Shown: positions 1 through 7,567 of the stretch, one piece after another
How the letters are laid out: each line of letters begins with the position of its first letter
Position numbering within the stretch: the first letter of the stretch is position 1
Assembly (NCBI GenBank): GCA_020217035.1
Contig: JAIWOG010000250.1
Location: 1 to 12,865, forward strand
DNA from: Magnetospirillum sp.
Lineage (GTDB): Bacteria; Pseudomonadota; Alphaproteobacteria; Rhodospirillales; Magnetospirillaceae
Length of the DNA: 12,865 nt
Reading direction: 5' to 3'
Position numbers and translations under genes: made by a program
The notes under the pieces: generated by a model
The model's input: the letters and a program-made list of their open reading frames with translations, nothing else
Databases searched by the model: none
What the model was told of the DNA's origin: nothing

Positions 1-1938
1 CAGCACCTGCACGCAGCCCCGCGCGATCACATAGAAATGCTCGCCCGGGTCGCCGTGGTGGAAGACGTACTGGCCCTCGGCGAAATGGGACAGGACGAAC
101 AAGTCGCTCAGTTCTTCCAGGGTCTGGCGGCTGCATTCCGACAGGAAGGGTATCAGCGCCAGGCGGTCGGGGGTGATGAGCTGGCTTTGGCCTTCCGCCG
201 GCGCCGAGATCGCCATGCCCTGCTGGCGCGTCCACAGATCGGCGTAAAGGCCGCCTTGCGCCAGCAGGTCGGCATGTCGCCCGGATTGCGCCAGTTGTCC
301 GTCCTTCAGCACCAGGATCAGGTCGTAATCCACCACCGAGGCCAGACGATGGGTGACCGACACCACGGTGCAGGCGGGCGCCAGGGCGGCGACGCTGTCG
401 TTGACCACCTGCTCTGACGCCGGATCCAGGGCCGACGTGGCTTCATCCAGCAACAAGATGGGGCAGCGCCGGATCAGGGCGCGGGCCACGGCGATGCGCT
501 GGCGTTCACCCCCCGACAGCGCCCCCGAAGCCGGGCTGACCGGGGTGTCGTAGCCCATGGGCTTGGCCAGGATGGAATCGTGGATGCCGGCGGCCTGGGC
601 GGCTTTGATCATTTCGTTTTCGGTGGCGTCGGGGCGCCCGGCCAGGATGTTGTCGCGGATGCTGGCGTCGAACAGCAGGGCGTTCTGCAAGACGACGCCC
701 ACATTGGCCCTGAGGCAGTCTTCCCGGATGCGCGAAACGGGGATGCCGTCCAGCAGCACCTGACCGGCTTGGGGCAGGGCGAAGCGCATCAGCAGCGACA
801 GCGCCGTGGACTTGCCGCATCCCGACGGCCCCACCAGGGCGACGCGTTGTCCGGGACGGATGGAAAAGCTGAGGCCGTTCAGAATGGTGTTGCCATCGTC
901 ATAGCCGAAGCGCACGGCATCGAAGGTGATCTCGCCCCGCAACCGCTCCACCGCCTGGGCGTCGGGGGCTTGCTGGTCGGGTACCGTCTCGTCCAGGAAA
1001 GCCTGGATGCGGGCATGGGCCTGTTGGGCGGTGATCAGCAGCGGGATGGCGGTGGTCAACATGCCCACCGCCTCGGCGATGCCCATCAGCAGGCCGATGA
1101 AGGCGATCAACAGGCCGGCGGTCATCTGGCCGTTCACCGCCAGCACGGCGCCGGCGCCGACCACCACCAACTGGGTGATGCCGGTCCCCAGGATGGCGGT
1201 GCGGGCCACCAGGCCGCCGAACAGATAGGCACGGCCGCCGGTTTGGTCCAGGCGGCGCAGATGGGCGGCGAAATCGTGTTCGCGGCGCCGTGCCAGATGG
1301 AACAGGCGGATGACCGGCAGGGTCGCCAGGCTTTCCTGGATGAAGCCGCTGGCGCCGGCCTTGGCCTGTTGATGGTGTCCTTCCCACTGGCTGGCGCGGT
1401 CAGAGAACAGCTTGGGCACCAGTACCGCCACCGGCAGCACCGCCATGGTGATCAGGAACAAGATCCAGTTGATGCCCAAAAGCAGCACCAGGCTGGCGCC
1501 GATGATCAGCGAATGCAGCATCAGGGGCGGCACGGCGCGGACCAGGGCTTGTTCCAGGGCGGCGACGTCGGCGCCGAACAGGTGGACCATATCGCCCTGG
1601 GACCGCGCTGCCACCAAGGGCGGGGGGAATTGCTGCAACTTGTCGTGCAGGCGTCCGCGCAGCCGGTTGGTCACCGTCATTCCCAGCACGCCGGACAGCC
1701 GTTCCTGGCCGAAGGTGGCCAGGCTTTGCGCCGCCAGCAACCCGGCCAGCGCCGCCACCGCCCAGATCAGCACGTCCTTTTGGCCCTGGGTGATGCCTTC
1801 GTCGAAGATGAACTTGTAAAGCAGCGGGCTGCCCAGGTAATAGGCGGCCTCCAGCAGCAGCGCCAGGACCAGCAGGGCGAAGCGGCCATGGCCGGCGGCC
1901 AGTTGGCGGATGCATCCGGCGATGAACGAAAACGTCAC
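1..1938 (-). CDS. Type I ABC exporter (fused TMD-NBD) with C-terminal cyclic-nucleotide-binding domain, 3' end cut by window edge
   Basis: The visible 646 residues are open from GTG at 1938-1936 to the left edge. Residues about 1-320 form an ABC_membrane-type domain with several hydrophobic helices. The nucleotide-binding domain follows: Walker A GPSGCGKST at about 370-378, signature LSGGERQR at about 474-481, Walker B LLLDEATSALD with D498/E499, and the switch histidine in VTHR at about H530. From about residue 593 a third domain begins (IPFLSECSRQTLEEL, then HHGDPGEHFYVIARG), matching the start of a CNBD. The phosphate-binding cassette lies beyond the edge. The protein has no N-terminal C39 peptidase domain. 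Such half-transporters dimerise in the inner membrane and export peptides, lipids or drugs; the substrate here is unknown. GTG is preferred as start because GGAGAG lies about 8 bp upstream. The gene begins 27 bp after the DevA-like gene and is probably in the same operon. Confidence 0.9.
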   Translation of the reverse strand, partial: MTFSFIAGCIRQLAAGHGRFALLVLALLLEAAYYLGSPLLYKFIFDEGITQGQKDVLIWAVAALAGLLAAQSLATFGQERLSGVLGMTVTNRLRGRLHDKLQQFPPPLVAARSQGDMVHLFGADVAALEQALVRAVPPLMLHSLIIGASLVLLLGINWILFLITMAVLPVAVLVPKLFSDRASQWEGHHQQAKAGASGFIQESLATLPVIRLFHLARRREHDFAAHLRRLDQTGGRAYLFGGLVARTAILGTGITQLVVVGAGAVLAVNGQMTAGLLIAFIGLLMGIAEAVGMLTTAIPLLITAQQAHARIQAFLDETVPDQQAPDAQAVERLRGEITFDAVRFGYDDGNTILNGLSFSIRPGQRVALVGPSGCGKSTALSLLMRFALPQAGQVLLDGIPVSRIREDCLRANVGVVLQNALLFDASIRDNILAGRPDATENEMIKAAQAAGIHDSILAKPMGYDTPVSPASGALSGGERQRIAVARALIRRCPILLLDEATSALDPASEQVVNDSVAALAPACTVVSVTHRLASVVDYDLILVLKDGQLAQSGRHADLLAQGGLYADLWTRQQGMAISAPAEGQSQLITPDRLALIPFLSECSRQTLEELSDLFVLSHFAEGQYVFHHGDPGEHFYVIARGCVQVL

Positions 1939-1965
1939 TGTGCACTCTCCGCTCGGCTTGGCGCG

Positions 1966-3057
1966 TCAGCGGCCAAAATAGATACGTTTCAGTTGTTCCG
2001 GCAAGGCGGGCGCCAGACGCAGCGCTTGCTGGAACTCTTCCTTGCTCAGCATGGCGACGCGTCCCGCGCCGCGGCCGATGACGGTGGCGTTGCGGGTCTC
2101 GCCGGTGATCAGCGCCCGTTCGCCGAAATACTGGCCCGCTTCCAAGGTGACGGCGACGCGCTGTTGGCCGTTTTCGCCGACCATCACCTGGGCTTGCCCT
2201 TCCTGCAACAGATAGAACATGTCGCCTTCCTCGCCGTGACGGACGAAGACCTCGCCGTCGGCGAAGCGTCTGGTGGTCATCTTTTCCGCCACCTGGGTCA
2301 GCTCGGCGGTGCTGAGGCGGGCGAACAAGTCGACTTCCCGCAAGGCCATGGACAGGTTGACCGCCTCGCTGACCCGCACATCCGAGACGATGCGGCCGTC
2401 CACCATGTTCATGATGCGGTCGGCCAAGCCGATGATGCGGTTGTCGTGGGTGACCATCACCACGGCGCGGCCGTCTTGGGCGGCGAATTCGCGCAGCATG
2501 GTCACCACTTCCAGCCCCGAATCCTTGTCCAGGGCGGCGGTGGGTTCGTCGGCCAGGATCAGCCGGGGTGAATTGACCAGGGCGCGGGCCACCGCCACCC
2601 GCTGGCGCTGCCCGCCCGACAATTGCCCCGGCTTGTGGTGGACCCGGTGGCCCAGGCCCAGGCGTTCCAACAGCGCCAGGCAATTGCGCCGCGCCAAGTC
2701 GGGCGGCGTGTCCGCCATGTGGGTGGCCATGGTCAGGTTCTGCAAGGCGGTCAGCGAATCGAACAGATTGTGCATCTGGAAGATGAAGCCGATGTCGCGG
2801 CGCATCTGGGTCAGCGCCGCGCCCTGCAAGCCGGTCAGGCTTTTGCCCAATATGCTGATCCGTCCCTGTTGGACGCTGCGCATGGCCCCCATCAGGGTCA
2901 ACAGCGTGGTCTTGCCCGACCCCGACGGTCCGGTCAGGATGACCAGGGAACCTGGGTCGATTTCGACGTCAAGGTCGAACAGAACCTGGGCGCGGGACGC
3001 GGCGTCGCCGAAAAAATGCGACAACCCCTCGGTGCGGATGACGGGGGCGGCGGTCAT
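1966..3057 (-). CDS. DevA/LolD-type ABC ATPase fused to a C-terminal cyclic-nucleotide-binding domain
   Basis: This 363-residue protein has an ATPase half typical of the DevA/MacB/LolD group: Walker A GPSGSGKTT at 43-51, Q-loop Q94, signature LSGGQRQR at 146-153, Walker B LILADEP with D170/E171, and H-loop H204. Stand-alone ATPases of this group end near residue 225. This one continues with a CNBD at about 240-350 (DLFARLSTAEL, then a beta-roll). Its phosphate-binding cassette FGERALITGETRNATV at 311-326 keeps the Gly-Glu, Ala-Leu, Arg and Ala-Thr positions known from cAMP-binding proteins such as PKA regulatory subunits and CRP, so real cNMP binding is plausible. The ATG overlaps the permease stop as ATGA (3057-3054), indicating translational coupling and a shared complex. 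The ATPase role is secure from its motifs; gating by a cyclic nucleotide is inference. Confidence 0.93.
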   Translation of the reverse strand: MTAAPVIRTEGLSHFFGDAASRAQVLFDLDVEIDPGSLVILTGPSGSGKTTLLTLMGAMRSVQQGRISILGKSLTGLQGAALTQMRRDIGFIFQMHNLFDSLTALQNLTMATHMADTPPDLARRNCLALLERLGLGHRVHHKPGQLSGGQRQRVAVARALVNSPRLILADEPTAALDKDSGLEVVTMLREFAAQDGRAVVMVTHDNRIIGLADRIMNMVDGRIVSDVRVSEAVNLSMALREVDLFARLSTAELTQVAEKMTTRRFADGEVFVRHGEEGDMFYLLQEGQAQVMVGENGQQRVAVTLEAGQYFGERALITGETRNATVIGRGAGRVAMLSKEEFQQALRLAPALPEQLKRIYFGR

Positions 3058-4235
3058 GAGAACAGATCCACCGGATCGGCCTTGCGAATCTTGCCCACCG
3101 CCAAAAGCGTGGCGGTCAGCGCCATGACCAGCACCAGCACGAAGATGGTGGTCATGTCGGGCACGTTCATGCGCAGCGGCAGCTTCGACGCATCGGCGGC
3201 CAGGGTGTAGACCCCCCAGGCCAGGAAGGCCGAGGGCACATAGGCCGCCACCGACAGCACCAGGGCGATGCAGCCGACCACCATGCTGAAAAAGCCTTGC
3301 TGATAGCCGATGGCGCGCAGGGTGGCGTATTCCTTCAGATTGTCGCTGACGATGCCGTGCAGGGCCTGGGAAATGAAGACGATGCCGACGAAGGTGCCGA
3401 CGATCAGGCCCAGGCGGAAAATATAGCCGATGGGGGTGTTCTCGGCGTAATAGGCGATTTCGTTGTCGATGAAATCCTGTTTCAGGAACACCCGGGCGCG
3501 GCCGGCCATGCTGGCGGCCAATTGGTCGCGGATTATCGCCACGTCCTGGCCGTCCTCGACGCGCACCACGCCGATACCGACCCGGTCCAGCGGGGTCGAG
3601 GTCAGGCGGTAATAGTTCAAGTCCGAGGTGATCATGGTGCCGTCGATGGTGAAGGACGGCCCCAAATCGAACAGGCCGGTGACCCAGCCCAGGCGCTGCA
3701 AGGTGTCGGTGGCGTTCAAGATGGTGACCTGGGATTCGCCCGTGGCCAGGACTGTGTCGCGGATGGCTTCGTAATCCACCCGCGACTGGCCGTCCATGAT
3801 CAGCCGGTCGGGCAGGGCCAATTGCGGGATGGCCGCGTTGATGTCGGGGTTCAGGAACACCGGGGCGGCGGGCGAGAAGGCCAACAGGAAGCAACTGAGG
3901 CCATGGCCGTCCAGCGGGCTGGCGATCTGGATGGCGGCGGAATAAAGCGGCGCCACGCTGCGCACGCCGGGCGTGCCTTGGGCTTCGTAGAGCAGCGCCC
4001 GGTTCATCCATGGCGGCGAATCGGCCCAGGACTTGAAGGTGGGGCCGGCGATCAGGATGTCGGCGTCAAGGGCGCGGGGAATGCCCACCGCGCTATCGTA
4101 AAGGGCGTTCTGGAAACCCAATTGGGTGAAGATCAGCACGATGGCGACGCAGACCCCCACCAGGGCGCCGGACAGCTTGCCGCCGCGATGGATCAATTGG
4201 CGGAAGGCCAGTTCCGCCGCCACCCGCAGCATCAT
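3054..4235 (-). CDS. DevC/MacB-type ABC transporter permease (FtsX-like)
   Basis: This 393-residue inner-membrane protein has the DevC/MacB plan: one N-terminal membrane helix (about 22-43), a large periplasmic domain (about 45-265), and three C-terminal helices (about 272-295, 318-350 and 360-383). The opening after the first helix (TQLGFQNALYDSAVGIPRALDADI) is characteristic of the DevC family, whose cyanobacterial members work with DevA and DevB to export envelope glycolipids through a TolC-like outer-membrane channel. The upstream fusion protein and downstream DevA-like ATPase support a DevBCA-type tripartite pump; the substrate is not evident. The start ATG at 4235 overlaps the stop of the fusion-protein gene (ATGA). 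A second ATG follows directly, so the start could be one codon later. No outer-membrane channel gene is visible nearby. Confidence 0.92.
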   Translation of the reverse strand: MMLRVAAELAFRQLIHRGGKLSGALVGVCVAIVLIFTQLGFQNALYDSAVGIPRALDADILIAGPTFKSWADSPPWMNRALLYEAQGTPGVRSVAPLYSAAIQIASPLDGHGLSCFLLAFSPAAPVFLNPDINAAIPQLALPDRLIMDGQSRVDYEAIRDTVLATGESQVTILNATDTLQRLGWVTGLFDLGPSFTIDGTMITSDLNYYRLTSTPLDRVGIGVVRVEDGQDVAIIRDQLAASMAGRARVFLKQDFIDNEIAYYAENTPIGYIFRLGLIVGTFVGIVFISQALHGIVSDNLKEYATLRAIGYQQGFFSMVVGCIALVLSVAAYVPSAFLAWGVYTLAADASKLPLRMNVPDMTTIFVLVLVMALTATLLAVGKIRKADPVDLFS

Positions 4236-5281
4236 CGGGTCGCCACTTTCTCGGTTGCTTCCAGCCGCACCACCACCTCGGCCCCCAGCAGGGCGGGCAG
4301 CGGCGTGTCGGGGGTGACGTCCACTTCGACGATGCGGGCGTCACGGCCGGTCAGCACGTCGGAAGCCGGGCGCTTCTCGCGATAGACCTCGCGGGCGACG
4401 CGGCGCACCGTGCCGGTCACCGCTTGTTCCAGGAAACGGGCCTGGATGCTGGCCTTCATCCCTTCGTGCAGGCGCACCGCCTGGTTTTCCTCGATCTCGG
4501 CGACCACCTCCAACTGGTCCAGCGCCGCCAGGCGCAACACGCCGTTCTGGCCGATCACTTCGCCGGCCCGGCTGTGCACCGACAGCACCACCCCGTCCAT
4601 GGGGGCGCGGATCACCAGATGCTCGGCCTGGGCGCGGGCGCGCTCCAGGGCGGCCTGTTCCACCTCGATGCGGGCCTGGGCGACGCGGTCGTCGATGCCA
4701 CGGGTTTCGGTCTGCGCCTTCAGCACGTTGGCGGCCTGGGCCACTTCGTTTTCGGCGGTCTTGCGGTCGGCGGCCAGGGAATCCAGCGCCTGTTGCGACA
4801 CATGGCCGTCGGCGAACAGCGCCTGACGGCGCTTCCATTCGCGCTCCAGCATGTCGCGGCGGGCTTCCTTGGCGGCCAGCACGTTGCGTTGGGCGGCGAT
4901 GTCCGAGCGCTTGGCCCCGGCGACGGTCTGTTCGCGTTGCAGCATGGTCACCGCCAAAGTGCGTTCGGCCACCTGCAACTCGGCCTGGCGGATGTCGTAG
5001 CCCTCCAGGATGGCCAGGATCTGCCCGGCCTTGACCGTCTCGCCCTGGTCCACCAGCAATTTTTGCACGACGCCGCCTTCCGACGGTCCATGGATGGCGC
5101 GGACCCGCCCCACCGGTTCGATGCGGCCGCGGGCGACGATGGATTGACTGGCCGAAGCGGCGGGCGGCGGCGCGGTGTCGTCGGCCCGCAACAGCGTGTA
5201 GGCGGCAACCAGGACGGCGAAAGCCACCCCGCCATAGACACCCCGGCGGCGCCAGCCGGGCCGCAACGTGAACGCGTTCAT
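4232..5281 (-). CDS. HlyD/DevB-family membrane fusion (periplasmic adaptor) protein
   Basis: The protein is 349 residues from the chosen start. It has a short arginine-rich N-terminus, one membrane anchor (about 14-31), a first lipoyl-like half (GRIEPVG to about residue 105), a long alpha-helical coiled coil rich in Ala, Glu, Gln and Arg (about 105-235), the second lipoyl half (RAPMDGVVLSVHSRAGEVIG begins there), and a beta-barrel/C-terminal part. This is the usual architecture of periplasmic adaptors linking an inner-membrane ABC pump to an outer-membrane channel. ATG at 5281 is preferred over a possible start at 5320 because GGGGAG lies 9 bp before it and the extra 13 residues would precede the positively charged anchor without obvious function. 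It is the first gene of the export operon and overlaps the permease gene by ATGA. Confidence 0.92.
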   Translation of the reverse strand: MNAFTLRPGWRRRGVYGGVAFAVLVAAYTLLRADDTAPPPAASASQSIVARGRIEPVGRVRAIHGPSEGGVVQKLLVDQGETVKAGQILAILEGYDIRQAELQVAERTLAVTMLQREQTVAGAKRSDIAAQRNVLAAKEARRDMLEREWKRRQALFADGHVSQQALDSLAADRKTAENEVAQAANVLKAQTETRGIDDRVAQARIEVEQAALERARAQAEHLVIRAPMDGVVLSVHSRAGEVIGQNGVLRLAALDQLEVVAEIEENQAVRLHEGMKASIQARFLEQAVTGTVRRVAREVYREKRPASDVLTGRDARIVEVDVTPDTPLPALLGAEVVVRLEATEKVATR

Positions 5282-5330
5282 CCCCCAATTCTCCCCATCG
5301 AGCCCGACCCCCCTGGCCACAGGCCGTCAG

Positions 5331-5358
5331 CTTGCCGTGTCCGGCCGAGACAGGCAAG
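5331..5358. promoter_or_regulatory. Bulged inverted repeat at the presumed 5' end of the export-operon transcript
   Basis: CTTGCC-G-TGTC (5331-5341) pairs with GACA-GGCAAG (5349-5358), giving ten base pairs with one bulged G and a 7-base loop containing CGGCCG. It lies just downstream of the predicted minus-strand -10 and straddles the likely start site, so it may be an operator or a leader hairpin. No U-run follows on either strand, so it is not a standard intrinsic terminator. Confidence 0.4.
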
Positions 5359-5361
5359 GCG

Positions 5362-5390
5362 ACTGAACGGCTAGGTCAAGCGACTGTCAA
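5362..5390 (-). promoter_or_regulatory. Probable sigma-70-type promoter of the export operon
   Basis: On the minus strand there is a perfect TTGACA (5390-5385), a 17-bp spacer, and TTCAGT (5367-5362), which matches 3 of 6 positions of the -10 consensus. Transcription would start near 5355 and run into the adaptor gene at 5281, giving a leader of about 75 nt. The -35 is strong, the -10 weak, and no start site is known. Confidence 0.45.
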
Positions 5391-5391
5391 G
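5375..5391. repeat. GTCAAG direct repeat with 11-bp period in the divergent promoter region
   Basis: GTCAAG occurs at 5375-5380 and again at 5386-5391, one helical turn apart. The second copy, read on the minus strand, contains the -35 of the export-operon promoter. The inverted repeat CGACT-gtca-AGTCG (5381-5394) overlaps it. The geometry is that of a possible regulator site; the cognate protein is unknown. Confidence 0.35.
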
Positions 5392-5416
5392 TCGTCGCCC
5401 AGGCGCCGATTTCATT

Positions 5417-5445
5417 TTGACGGTTTCGCGGCGAACTGGTTTCAT
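5417..5445 (+). promoter_or_regulatory. Probable promoter of the Liv-type import operon
   Basis: TTGACG (5417-5422), a 17-bp spacer and TTTCAT (5440-5445, 4 of 6 positions of the -10 consensus) precede the binding-protein gene by 35 bp. It lies back-to-back with the minus-strand promoter: the two -35 elements are about 27 bp apart. AAGGGGAG just before the ATG at 5481 is a strong ribosome binding site. Confidence 0.4.
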
Positions 5446-5480
5446 GGCCGCTTCCAACGAAAGGGCACAAGGGGAGCATC

Positions 5481-6656
5481 ATGTCGCGCATCACCGCTTC
5501 GTCACTGGTCATGGCCGCAATCCTGGCCGCCGCCGCACCCGCTTGGGCCGCCTCCGGCGAGGTCAAGGTCGGCATGCTGACCACCTTGTCCGGCCCCGGC
5601 TCCAGCTTGGGCATCGACGTGCGCGACGCCTTCAACCTGGCGGTGAAGAATCTGGGCGGCACCTTGGGCGGCCTGAAGGCCAACGTCATCGAGATCGACG
5701 ACCAGCAAAAGCCCGATGTCGCCAAGGATGCCGCCACCCGCCTGATCGAGAAGGAAAAGGTCGATTTCGCCACCGGCATCATCTTTTCCAACCTGATGTT
5801 GGCGGTGCAGCCCGGCTTCGACCGCGCCAAGATCCATTACATCTCGGCCAATGCCAGCCCCTCGCAACTGGCCGGCAAGCAGTGCAGCCCCTATTTCTTC
5901 TCGGCCGCCTACCAGAACGACAACCAGCACGAGGCCATGGGCCATTACGTCCAGGCCAAGGGCTTCAACAAGGTCTACCTGATGGCCCCCAACTATCCGG
6001 CCGGCAAGGACGGGCTGAACGGCTTCAAGCGCTATTACGCCGGCGCCGTCGCCGGCGAGGTCTACACCACCGTCAACCAGTTGGATTACGCCGCCGAACT
6101 GGCGGCGCTGAAGGCCGCGGCGCCGGACGCCGTCTATGTGTTCTATCCGGGCGGCATGGGCGTCAACTTCGTCAAGCAATGGGAACAGGCCGGCCTGAAG
6201 GGCAAGATTCCGCTGTTCGGTCCCGGCTTCACCTTCTCGGAAGATACGCTGGCCGCCATGGGCGACGCGGCTGTGGGCACACTCAACACCGCCCAGTGGA
6301 GCCCCGACCTGGACAATCCCCAGAACAAGAAGTTCGTCGCCGATTTCGAGGCCGCCTATGGCCGCCTGCCCAGCGTCTATGCCAGCCAGGCTTATGACGC
6401 CGCCATGCTGATGGATTCCGCCATCCGCAAGGTGGGCGGCAAGCTGGACGACAAGGCCGCCCTGGGCAAGGCCCTGAAGGACGCCGACTTCAAGTCGGTG
6501 CGCGGCGCCTTCAAGTTCAACAAGAACAACTTCCCCATTCAGGATTTCTTCCTGCGTGAAGTGGTCAAGGATTCCAAGGGCCGTTACCTGAACAAGAAGG
6601 TGGCCCCCATCTTCAGCGAACGCGGCGACGCCTATGTGGGCGAGTGCTCCATGTGA
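5481..6656 (+). CDS. Periplasmic substrate-binding protein of a Liv-type (branched-chain amino acid/aromatic acid class) ABC importer
   Basis: The protein has 391 residues with a Sec signal peptide: basic MSR, hydrophobic core, and AWA|AS cleavage after about residue 23. The mature part starts GEVKVGMLTTLSGPG, the hallmark of type 1 periplasmic binding proteins (Peripla_BP_6). Middle segments (SAAYQNDNQHEAMG, PNYPAGKDGLNGFK, FYPGGMGVNF) resemble the subgroup linked to uptake of aromatic or other acids rather than classic LivK, so the substrate should not be taken as leucine. Two cysteines, C135 and C389, could form a periplasmic disulfide. The gene is first in the import operon and more highly translated binding proteins usually hold this place. 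A good Shine-Dalgarno (AGGGGAG) fixes the start at 5481. Its stop overlaps the permease start. Confidence 0.92.
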   Translation: MSRITASSLVMAAILAAAAPAWAASGEVKVGMLTTLSGPGSSLGIDVRDAFNLAVKNLGGTLGGLKANVIEIDDQQKPDVAKDAATRLIEKEKVDFATGIIFSNLMLAVQPGFDRAKIHYISANASPSQLAGKQCSPYFFSAAYQNDNQHEAMGHYVQAKGFNKVYLMAPNYPAGKDGLNGFKRYYAGAVAGEVYTTVNQLDYAAELAALKAAAPDAVYVFYPGGMGVNFVKQWEQAGLKGKIPLFGPGFTFSEDTLAAMGDAAVGTLNTAQWSPDLDNPQNKKFVADFEAAYGRLPSVYASQAYDAAMLMDSAIRKVGGKLDDKAALGKALKDADFKSVRGAFKFNKNNFPIQDFFLREVVKDSKGRYLNKKVAPIFSERGDAYVGECSM

Positions 6657-7567
6657 TTTCACAGCTGATCATCGAGCAGGGGCTGAACGGCCTTCAGCTC
6701 GGCGTAACCTTGTTTCTGATGGCGGCCGGCCTGACCCTGGTTTTCGGCATCATGGACGTGATCCATCTGTCGCACGGGTCGTTCTACATGGTCGGCGCCT
6801 ATCTGACCGCCACCTTCGGCGCCCAGGTCGACAATTACCTTGTCGGCCTGGCGCTGGCCATTCCGGCGGCGGCGTTGATCGGCATGGCGGTGGAATGGAT
6901 CGCCATCCGAAAACTCTATCAGCGTGACCACCTGGATCAGGTGCTGGCCACCTTCGGCCTGATCATGTTCTTCAACGAAGCGGTGCGCATGATCTGGGGG
7001 GCGCAGCCCCTCTTCCTGTCGCCGCCCGAAATGCTGTCCGGCACCGTCGAACTGCTGCCCGGCATCCATTATCCAGAATTCCGTCTGGCCATCCTGGTCA
7101 CCGGTCTGGCGGTGGCCGCCGGGTTGGCGTTGCTGATCCGGCGTACCCGGCTGGGCATGCGATTGCGGGCCGGGGCGTCCGACCGCGCCATGGTCGGCGC
7201 CTTGGGGGTGGACGTGGACAAGCTGTTCACCATCGTCTTCGGCCTGGGGGCCGGATTGGCCGCCCTGGCCGGCGGCATGGCCGGCACCGTGTTGTCGGTG
7301 CAGGTGGGCATGGGCGAAAGCATCCTGATCCTGGCTTTCGTGGTGGTGGTGATCGGCGGTATCGGCTCGGTCAAGGGCGCCTTGGTCGGGGCGCTGCTGG
7401 TCGGTTTGGTCGACACCTTGGGCCGCGCCGTGCTGCCGGTTATGCTGCGCGGGGCCTTCGGCGCCTCGGCCGCCGACGGCATCGGGGCGTCGCTGTCCTC
7501 CAGCTCGGTCTACGTTCTGATGGTTCTGGTTCTGGCCTGGCGGCCGAAGGGGCTTTATGGCGCCTGA
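6653..7567 (+). CDS. livH: Liv-type ABC importer inner-membrane permease, LivH-like
   Basis: This hydrophobic protein of about 304 residues has roughly eight membrane helices. The early motif HLSHGSFYMVGAYL matches the conserved LivH stretch, and VVVIGGIGSVKGALVGALLVG in the second half is typical of the LivH/LivM (BPD_transp_2) family. It forms the translocation channel with the LivM-like partner. The start is uncertain: GTG at 6653 gives a GTGA overlap with the previous stop and a normal LivH N-terminus (ISQLIIEQGLNGLQLG), while GTG at 6644 would add three residues and overlap by 13 bp. Neither has a clear Shine-Dalgarno, which fits translational coupling. The symbol denotes family membership, not proven leucine transport. 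Confidence 0.92.
   Translation: MISQLIIEQGLNGLQLGVTLFLMAAGLTLVFGIMDVIHLSHGSFYMVGAYLTATFGAQVDNYLVGLALAIPAAALIGMAVEWIAIRKLYQRDHLDQVLATFGLIMFFNEAVRMIWGAQPLFLSPPEMLSGTVELLPGIHYPEFRLAILVTGLAVAAGLALLIRRTRLGMRLRAGASDRAMVGALGVDVDKLFTIVFGLGAGLAALAGGMAGTVLSVQVGMGESILILAFVVVVIGGIGSVKGALVGALLVGLVDTLGRAVLPVMLRGAFGASAADGIGASLSSSSVYVLMVLVLAWRPKGLYGA

Noticed and set aside
580..2571. A 663-codon open frame on the plus strand
   Set aside because: It lies antisense to two ABC genes with full motifs. Its product is rich in Gln, His, Gly and Ala, as expected from the complementary frame of GC-rich codons, and shows no domain.
1966..4011. A single 681-residue frame joining a permease-like region to the DevA-like ATPase
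   Set aside because: The N-terminal part is an out-of-frame reading of the DevC-like gene. The real ATPase starts at 3057 with the ATGA overlap, and the permease is read in another frame.
3297..4385. A 362-codon plus-strand open frame
   Set aside because: It is antisense to the DevC-like permease and the adaptor end, with the same low-complexity antisense composition and no recognisable motif.
5331..5358. Intrinsic terminator
   Set aside because: The hairpin has no T-run after it on either strand and lies between divergent promoters, not after a gene.
5502..6662. A 386-codon minus-strand open frame opposite the binding-protein gene
   Set aside because: The plus-strand frame has a signal peptide, a ribosome site and family motifs; the antisense product has none of these.
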